From positions 1 to 11,097 of the forward strand of contig JAGCTA010000422.1 of NCBI GenBank assembly GCA_017963875.1: a DNA stretch of 11,097 bases, in the 5' to 3' direction. A program made the position numbers and the translations under genes. This document shows positions 6,102 through 11,097 of the stretch, piece by piece. Origin of the DNA: Victivallales bacterium (lineage in GTDB: Bacteria > Verrucomicrobiota > Lentisphaeria > Oligosphaerales > Oligosphaeraceae). The number at the start of each line of letters is the position of its first letter. Positions within the stretch are counted from its first letter, which is position 1. The notes under the pieces were generated by a model. The model was given only the letters and a program-made list of their open reading frames with translations, was not told where the DNA came from and made no database searches.

Positions 6102-6145
6102 TATATTATATAATATAACTAATGTAATAACAATATTATAATATT
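6102..6145. promoter_or_regulatory. Two AT palindromes overlapping the promoter, possible autoregulatory operators
   Basis: TATATTATATAATATA (6102-6117) and AATATTATAATATT (6132-6145) are perfect palindromes with related half-sites (ATATTATA). Their centres are 29 bases apart. The first covers the -10 box, and the second overlaps the outer bases of the -35 box. Toxin-antitoxin operons are commonly repressed through such sites. The region is almost pure A+T, in which palindromes arise easily by chance, so the assignment is tentative. Confidence 0.4.
6105..6133 (-). promoter_or_regulatory. Sigma-70-type promoter of the toxin-antitoxin pair
   Basis: Reading the minus strand, -35 TTGTTA (6133-6128; 4 of 6 matches) and -10 TATAAT (6110-6105; perfect) are separated by exactly 17 bases. 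The start of transcription would fall near 6097, about 27 bases before the antitoxin ATG and upstream of its GGAGG site. Confidence 0.65.
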
Positions 6146-6178
6146 CAAGCATTCTCTAAATATTTTATTGAATTTAAA

Positions 6179-7084
6179 TTAACAATTTAAAGCGAAAAGA
6201 ATCTCCTTCACCACAGAATTGGTCACATCTCTCGAGCACATTTGGAAACCTGTGATGCCTTGTTTGATATGGGCGGCGCAATCTTCTTCATTGGCAACGC
6301 CCCATGTCCAGATTCTGATCCCCTTGCTGGCTGCGTATTGATTCATTTCAGCAGTCACCGTCCCAAGTTGGTGCAGATTGAGACAGATAATCTTGTATCC
6401 ATCGCTTGATGATGAATCGATAAGTTCCTTTGTCAAAGGGACATCTGGATACTTTGTATTGCAAAAGACCAGTCCAGGCAAAAGTTTTGAAACGCAGTCA
6501 ACCGCCTCTTTGACACCCGTGTAGAGGTTGATAATGGTCCGTCGTTGCATCTTGTGGGCACAGAGCGACTCTACCATCCGCTTGGCGGTTTCCTCACGCC
6601 ACGGCTCTGCTCGAAGAGTCAGATATGCTACAACGTCGTGCTTCTCGCAGAGGGAAAGCATGGTGTCAAGCGTGCAAGGATGCAGAATTTGACCTTCAAA
6701 TGGATGCTCGAATTCCAAAGAACAGATCTTGCTGAAAGGCATCTCGTGGATTGGCACGAAATGTTGCTTGTCAAAAGCGGTTATTTTGCCATCTGGAGTA
6801 AATGTATAACCTTCATCATGGCAGAGGACGACGACACCATCGCTGGTTAGCCTCATGTCTGCCTTGAACCCGTCAAAACCTTCTTCCAGGCCCTTGAGAA
6901 AATGCATTTCAGTATTGCCCGCCACAATTCCCTTCCCGTGGTAATTGCTGAGAACGGAGTATTCGATGTTCATGACCATGCGTTCAAAAGTCTTTTCAAA
7001 ATACGCTTTGAAAAACTCATCGCCTGGTGTAGCCGCATTCTCGAACAAAGGTTTTGCTGGCTTGGCAAAATTGGATTGACTCAT
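6179..7084 (-). CDS. Glycerophosphodiester phosphodiesterase-fold protein with degraded active site
   Basis: This 301-residue protein has the TIM-barrel layout of GDPD enzymes, which hydrolyse glycerophosphodiesters. Landmarks align well: YHGKGIVAGNT (48-58) for the HRG..ENT region, GFDGFKADMRLTSDGVVVLCHD (69-90) for the 'G.D.IE.DV..T.DG..V..HD' region, IRIWTWGVANEED (256-268) and GITGFQMCSRDV at the end. But key residues are changed: Arg of HRG is Gly50, Glu of ENT is Gly56, the metal-binding Glu of E-x-D is Lys74, and the later Glu strand reads TLRAE. His49, Asp76 and His89-Asp90 remain. It may bind rather than cleave, or act on an unusual substrate. AAGGAG lies seven bases before the ATG. 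It has no signal peptide and is the last gene of the minus-strand cluster. Confidence 0.82.
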   Translation of the reverse strand: MSQSNFAKPAKPLFENAATPGDEFFKAYFEKTFERMVMNIEYSVLSNYHGKGIVAGNTEMHFLKGLEEGFDGFKADMRLTSDGVVVLCHDEGYTFTPDGKITAFDKQHFVPIHEMPFSKICSLEFEHPFEGQILHPCTLDTMLSLCEKHDVVAYLTLRAEPWREETAKRMVESLCAHKMQRRTIINLYTGVKEAVDCVSKLLPGLVFCNTKYPDVPLTKELIDSSSSDGYKIICLNLHQLGTVTAEMNQYAASKGIRIWTWGVANEEDCAAHIKQGITGFQMCSRDVTNSVVKEILFALNC

Positions 7085-7111
7085 TTTCTGCTCCTTGTTG
7101 TTATGCCTGAT

Positions 7112-7888
7112 TTAGTAGAAATCCGCCCAAGAGACGGCGATTTTGCAGATTTTGTCCAATTCCGCTGATTGTGCAACCATGGGAGCAAAGACAATCATCC
7201 CTTTGTAGTCCAACAACTTAAGCCGTCTTGCGCATTCTGCCTGTTCATCATCGAACAACGTCTCGCCGATTCTCGTATCATAGTGGAAACAAATTCCTTT
7301 GAGATGCGGATAGCATGTTTCAATGAACTGCTCCATCGTCCCAGTCTCCGCCCATTCGTCTGGATGGAAATGCACATACAGGCCAATTCGACTATCTTTC
7401 GCGACATCGCAAATCCGAACGGCGCGTTCCCACTCCTTTGACATCGGCGTCGGCATGGGCTGACGCACTTGGATTGCAACAGAATAGTTCTTTTCCAGTG
7501 GAGCCGTCGTCAACTGCTTGAGAAACGCCGCATTCCGTTCGATGAACCCCTGTTCATCGGTACCTTCAAAGCGGTCCAACAAGAGTTGCACGGTAAAACA
7601 TTCCACATTGACGGATTCGCCACAAAGCATCACATTGGTCACTGCATCTTTGATATCCTCAAAAGACGTACCTGACGATGCATCCATCATCAGTTGCACC
7701 ATCTGGGACGGAACAATATCCTGCGCGACCAGACAGTTTATTCCGTTTGCGGCCAGTGCCTCCGTCACCCGATGCTCCGACAATAATCCCGCATCCAGTT
7801 CAACATTCTTCAGCCGTTGCGTCTGCGCCACGGGCTTCAACCATTCATCCCACTGATTATCCGATATTCTGATTGCACACTGTATCAT
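7112..7888 (-). CDS. Xylose-isomerase-like TIM-barrel protein (sugar phosphate isomerase/epimerase type)
   Basis: This is a 258-residue soluble protein resembling the AP-endonuclease-2/xylose-isomerase-like barrel superfamily, whose members isomerise or epimerise sugars with a divalent metal. Alternating strands and helices are clear: VELDAGLLSEHRVTEALAAN (29-48), GINCLVAQDI (49-58), SVAIQVRQPMP (136-146), IGLYVHFHPDEWAE (168-181) and LKGICFHYDTRIGE (196-209). His173, His175, Asp177, His202 and Asp204 are candidate metal ligands. The usual central Glu ligands are less obvious than in standard members, so the enzymatic class is uncertain. Only a weak ribosome binding site precedes the start. 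The gene is 50 bases after the secreted protein gene and 27 bases before the GDPD-like gene, so it is likely co-transcribed with both. Confidence 0.65.
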   Translation of the reverse strand: MIQCAIRISDNQWDEWLKPVAQTQRLKNVELDAGLLSEHRVTEALAANGINCLVAQDIVPSQMVQLMMDASSGTSFEDIKDAVTNVMLCGESVNVECFTVQLLLDRFEGTDEQGFIERNAAFLKQLTTAPLEKNYSVAIQVRQPMPTPMSKEWERAVRICDVAKDSRIGLYVHFHPDEWAETGTMEQFIETCYPHLKGICFHYDTRIGETLFDDEQAECARRLKLLDYKGMIVFAPMVAQSAELDKICKIAVSWADFY

Positions 7889-7938
7889 CTTCTTTTTTCA
7901 TCACTCCAAACAGGTATTCCTTTTATTTTGCACAGACA

Positions 7939-9966
7939 TCACGGCTTCAGTTCCAGAACATCAGACGCCGTATTGCTGGCAGTAAACTCGTAAGAGCCAT
8001 CTCCAAGGTCTTTCGTATGGCCGAAACGCGACTTCCAACCTTTCCTGCCAACCTTGATAACCGCCTTGACCTCGCCTGGACCATCCGCCGTAATAACCAC
8101 AATCTGCCTTTGATTGTCGGCAGTATGCAACCGCGCCTCAACCACCGAAGCCCCAATTCTTTCCTCAAATAATTTGGTAGATTCCGCTGTCTCGATAAAA
8201 AACGGCTCAAGTTCCTTGAGCAGTATCATGACATTGGAAACCAGCGGCCAGAACCTCTGACTCGCGCCTGGATCATACGCATCATGCCTTCCAACAGAAT
8301 TGTATGCGTATGGAATGACGGCACGAGCACGATGATTCAGCGACAGAAGATTGTGCGAACGCATCTCCTCTTCCGTTGGATAGCGCGTATCGCTGTACGG
8401 CTGCTTTGTTTTCGGACAACGATAGATGCCCCAGTTAAAAATCTGCGGCAGCCACCACAATCCAATGCGAGAATCACGTTCTGACGCAATAAAGCAGTTC
8501 CGAATTGCACTCATTGATTGCGACTGTTCATTGGAAATTGGATAACAGTCCGCAAGGAACACATCGCCCGTCGGCGCGAAAAGGACATAATCCCTGGTGT
8601 GGTTCGTCAATGTATAGACGGGATGGAAAGGATCCAGTTCGCTGATAAGAAATCTCATGTTCAGCAACATCGGCAGATCGCTTAAAGGATTTTCATCGGA
8701 AATGTACCAGCCAAGCAGCGCAGGATGATCCTTCAGGCCATTGACAGTCACGCGGATGATATTGTCCATTCCTTCAACCCCCTCGAAGCGTTTCACGTCG
8801 CCGAGGCGGCCATACACGTCAAGCATGCTGAAAATCAACTTCATGCCGTTCTTGTGCAGAATGTCCATGCTACGCCTAATTTCCGCGATGGATGTATTCG
8901 GCCCTTGTTTTTCGGGCAACCTGAATCTGAAAGCACGATACGGAAGCACGCAGTTGACCCCCATTGACTTCATTCTTTCAATATCTGGCGGCATCATGTT
9001 CACGTTTTCCCAGAACATCCCCAGCGGGAAGAAAGGCTTGCCGTCAATGAAGGCCCTGCCAGACTCATCCAGGGAGACAGTCCCTTCAGGCGGAGTCGCT
9101 GTTGTGAATTGGAAAGGATATTCAACCTGCGTGACGATTCTCCCACTCTTCCTGTCTCCCAGCAGAAAACGCACCTTCGTTACCCCTTCTGGAAGTTGAC
9201 CGAGTTTGAAGTGGGAAATGCTGTCTGTGATATTTGATACAAATTCCCGTTTATCAGGCAATTGTGCAAACAGAACGAAATCCTTTTCGTCCTCTTCTTT
9301 GTTCATCAACGCCGTGCGCATCTTGACCGTCCCATCCGTATCGATGCGAAGCATCTTCGGCAATATCGGGTAGATGACATTTTCCTGCTTGCCTTCCAGT
9401 TTAATGGAAACATTGTCCCACTGGCAGGCGGTACAACTGAAGTCCTTGAGGAAAAATACCAGTATCGGCTTGGTTCCTTCCATGGCAAATGTCCCTTCAA
9501 GATGCTGCCAATCACATTCGCCATTCTTCACATGAGCGGAAAAATAGGAGGAACTAAGATAGTTTCTCTTGCTGTCGTGGAAATCAAAGCCGACAACAGG
9601 GACCTGACGGTCGGCCAGCAACTTGCCGTCCTTCATTCTAACTCCTTCAAGTTTGACTGACGCACTGAACCGATAGACATTTCCAGCCTTCATACCAGTG
9701 ACCAAAAGACGGCTGAACACGTATTCTTCACCTGGCCCACGTTGAAGAATAAGACCGCCATTGCCGTTTTCCCCGAACCCTCTGCCGCACTTGTAACCTT
9801 TCGCCAGTTCCATGCCTGATGGAATGCCGTCTTCAAAATCCAATGAAACAATCGTGCTTTTTTCGGCATTGTTAACAGCATTTTTCTCGAATGGCTCAAA
9901 ATCCGCTAATTTCTGTCCAAACAACATGATTCCAGACATTAACGTCATTACCAGGAGTCTGTTCAT
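7939..9966 (-). CDS. Secreted carbohydrate-binding / glycoside-hydrolase-like protein
   Basis: This is a 675-residue protein. The start at 9966 is chosen over the upstream in-frame ATGs at 10053 and 9993 because MNRLLVMTLMSGIMLFGQ is a proper signal sequence and GAGAGGA lies about ten bases upstream; the longer version would also overlap rsmE. Domains in order: signal peptide (1-21), a jelly-roll carbohydrate-binding-like domain (about 40-191, ending CQWDNVSIKLE), a beta-sandwich linker domain (about 200-290), and a glycosidase-type barrel (about 297-592) introduced by DESGRAFIDGKPFFPLGMFW. The strand-4 motif GWYISDENP (419-427) puts Glu425 in the place of the acid/base residue. A C-terminal beta domain follows (about 600-675). 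The strand-7 region GLWWLPQIFNWG (501-512) lacks an evident nucleophile Glu, so activity is unsure. It probably acts on glycans outside the cytoplasm. Confidence 0.8.
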   Translation of the reverse strand: MNRLLVMTLMSGIMLFGQKLADFEPFEKNAVNNAEKSTIVSLDFEDGIPSGMELAKGYKCGRGFGENGNGGLILQRGPGEEYVFSRLLVTGMKAGNVYRFSASVKLEGVRMKDGKLLADRQVPVVGFDFHDSKRNYLSSSYFSAHVKNGECDWQHLEGTFAMEGTKPILVFFLKDFSCTACQWDNVSIKLEGKQENVIYPILPKMLRIDTDGTVKMRTALMNKEEDEKDFVLFAQLPDKREFVSNITDSISHFKLGQLPEGVTKVRFLLGDRKSGRIVTQVEYPFQFTTATPPEGTVSLDESGRAFIDGKPFFPLGMFWENVNMMPPDIERMKSMGVNCVLPYRAFRFRLPEKQGPNTSIAEIRRSMDILHKNGMKLIFSMLDVYGRLGDVKRFEGVEGMDNIIRVTVNGLKDHPALLGWYISDENPLSDLPMLLNMRFLISELDPFHPVYTLTNHTRDYVLFAPTGDVFLADCYPISNEQSQSMSAIRNCFIASERDSRIGLWWLPQIFNWGIYRCPKTKQPYSDTRYPTEEEMRSHNLLSLNHRARAVIPYAYNSVGRHDAYDPGASQRFWPLVSNVMILLKELEPFFIETAESTKLFEERIGASVVEARLHTADNQRQIVVITADGPGEVKAVIKVGRKGWKSRFGHTKDLGDGSYEFTASNTASDVLELKP

Positions 9967-10028
9967 CTCCGTCTTTCCTCTCGTATTTTCCATGAGACAA
10001 AAAGATTTTCTAAATTCATACAATAACA

Positions 10029-10751
10029 TTATTCTATACGGACGTTCATGCATGCCAGAAGTGCCGAAACCGCCGTTTCAACACGAAGTATCCAGTTTCC
10101 AACGGTCAACGGATACAGACCATGTTCCAACATCATTGACTCCTCTTCTGGGGCGAATCCGCCTTCTGGACCAATCCACAGCGATGTTTCTCCGACAGGC
10201 CTATCCCAAGGTGGCAGAATGGATTTCTCAGATTTGCATACTGAACCAAAATATCCAGAACCACAAAATGATTTCAACGCATCTTCGACGCTTGTCGGCG
10301 GTTGCAATTCAGGCAGCCACGGATTCCCAGACTGCTTGATGGCAATGACAAGTTGATTGCGCCATGACTCCTTGAATTCCCCTTCGATTTTCGATACGCC
10401 ATATCGGCAGATAATCGGCGTTATCAATGATACGCCAAGTTCAGTCGCCGACTTCAAAACGATGTCCATGCATTTCGTTTTTGGAGGTGCCACGTACAAA
10501 TGGACAGGCCTCTGTGACTTCTCATGATGCTTGACCATGTCAATATGGCAAATGGCCTCGTACATCCGACGCTTGTCTGGTGCCCCTTCCAAACGCGCAA
10601 TTGCCTCCGTTCCCTTGCCATCCAGTAAAATCATCTCGTCATCTGGCCTTAATCGAAGCACTTTGAGTGCATGGGCTGATTCCGTGGACGATAGCGTCAC
10701 GAAATCCTGCACCTCCAATTGGCCTGGATAATAAAACCGATGAACTGTCAT
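10029..10751 (-). CDS. rsmE: 16S rRNA (uracil1498-N3)-methyltransferase RsmE
   Basis: This is a 240-residue SPOUT methyltransferase, which uses S-adenosylmethionine to methylate U1498 of 16S rRNA in the 30S subunit. An N-terminal RNA-binding domain (1-75) contains the family's 'H.L.VLR...G' signature as AHALKVLRLRPDDEMILLDG. The catalytic knot has KSATELGVSLITPI (100-113), LWIGPEGGF (191-199) and LTVGNWILRVETA (215-227), which match RsmE closely. The usual QSGR motif reads QSGN (140-143). Size is normal. It lies 17 bases after ssb without a strong Shine-Dalgarno sequence, so it may be translated in coupling with ssb. Confidence 0.95.
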   Translation of the reverse strand: MTVHRFYYPGQLEVQDFVTLSSTESAHALKVLRLRPDDEMILLDGKGTEAIARLEGAPDKRRMYEAICHIDMVKHHEKSQRPVHLYVAPPKTKCMDIVLKSATELGVSLITPIICRYGVSKIEGEFKESWRNQLVIAIKQSGNPWLPELQPPTSVEDALKSFCGSGYFGSVCKSEKSILPPWDRPVGETSLWIGPEGGFAPEEESMMLEHGLYPLTVGNWILRVETAVSALLACMNVRIE

Positions 10752-10768
10752 AGTCCGAAGTCACAGAA

Positions 10769-11097
10769 CTAAAACGGAGTATCATCGACGACTGCCGTCG
10801 CTTCAGGATTCGGCGGTTGCGGCTGTGATGCCTCTGGAGTCTGGCTTTTCGCTGGAATGCTTTCATAAATTAGGTCGTCATCCGACTTCTGGGGACCTGC
10901 CTGCATTCCTGCCGAAGCAATGTCATTGGATGAAATGCTAGAATTATCTGCCTGGACTGTGCCACCACCGTTCATCCCGCCCTGAGCCTGCTGTGGAGCA
11001 GAACTGCGTGGATAGCCGCCCTCCGGAGCACCATAGCCGCCCTGCGAAGCACCATAGCCGCCTTGCGGAGCACCATAGCCGCCTTGCTGAGTGCCAT
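10769..11097 (-). CDS. ssb: Single-stranded DNA-binding protein, C-terminal part (5' end beyond window)
   Basis: Only the C-terminal 109 codons lie in the window; the OB-fold is beyond the right edge. The frame runs from the edge as GTQQGGYGAPQGGYGASQGG, through a Gly/Gln/Pro-rich disordered linker, and ends DDTPF, the acidic tip by which SSB recruits repair and replication proteins (usually DDIPF). The stop is TAG. The tip and the repeat-rich linker together make SSB the best reading, although without the OB-fold it remains an inference. The linker's heptad repeats are listed separately. Confidence 0.88.
   Translation of the reverse strand, partial: GTQQGGYGAPQGGYGASQGGYGAPEGGYPRSSAPQQAQGGMNGGGTVQADNSSISSNDIASAGMQAGPQKSDDDLIYESIPAKSQTPEASQPQPPNPEATAVVDDTPF
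11010..11093 (-). repeat. 21-bp tandem repeat encoding GGYGAPQ heptads in the ssb linker
   Basis: Four in-phase 21-base units lie at 11010-11030, 11031-11051, 11052-11072 and 11073-11093, and the array seems to continue past the edge. On the coding strand each encodes a variant of GGY-GAP/S-Q/E. The units differ at a few bases, mostly around the Pro/Ser and Gln/Glu codons. In-frame repeats in this disordered linker can change copy number without disturbing the reading frame. Confidence 0.85.

Noticed and set aside
9967..10053. Longer N-terminus of the secreted protein starting at 10053
   Set aside because: It would place about 29 residues before a clear signal peptide, overlap rsmE and lack a ribosome binding site.
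11010..11093. CRISPR array
   Set aside because: The repeats are contiguous, without spacers, and lie in frame within ssb.

Overview
The window looks like the chromosome of a sugar- and glycan-degrading bacterium of intermediate base composition. The mix of genes (a GntR-headed LacI-type regulator, Gfo/Idh oxidoreductase, SIS protein, glycosidase-like TIM barrels, a secreted carbohydrate-binding/hydrolase-like protein) recalls Lentisphaerae/Victivallis-type or other PVC-group gut bacteria, but no marker here proves this. TAA, TGA and TAG all end genes, so the standard bacterial code applies.

Layout. Positions 1-291 are an AT-rich leader without a gene. A plus-strand cluster follows (292-5087): a GntR/LacI chimeric regulator, a cytoplasmic glycosidase-like TIM barrel, an SIS sugar-phosphate-binding protein whose natural reading frame is cut by an in-frame TAA at codon 24, an unrecognised 244-residue protein, and a Gfo/Idh/MocA oxidoreductase. 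The genes are tightly spaced, mostly with good ribosome binding sites, and read as one catabolic operon headed by its regulator.

Positions 5088-5253 hold a compact inverted-repeat element: near-matching ends built on TGTTGCAAAA flank a 19-bp hairpin that is continuous only in plus-strand RNA. It resembles a MITE-like remnant. Next, on the minus strand, is a small AT-rich toxin-antitoxin-like pair (a 73-residue unrecognised protein and a PIN-domain protein). Its promoter is well formed and overlaps two AT palindromes. The PIN protein has a long extra C-terminal tail ending inside the element.

A second, convergent cluster runs on the minus strand: ssb (partial at the right edge), rsmE, a secreted multidomain glycosidase-like protein, a xylose-isomerase-like TIM barrel and a GDPD-fold protein with a degraded active site. 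ssb and rsmE are housekeeping genes. The last three look like a second sugar/glycan module.

The two sugar modules may serve related substrates: the secreted protein would act outside the cell and the intracellular isomerase, SIS and oxidoreductase proteins would process released sugars. This is inference from gene content, and no substrate can be named.
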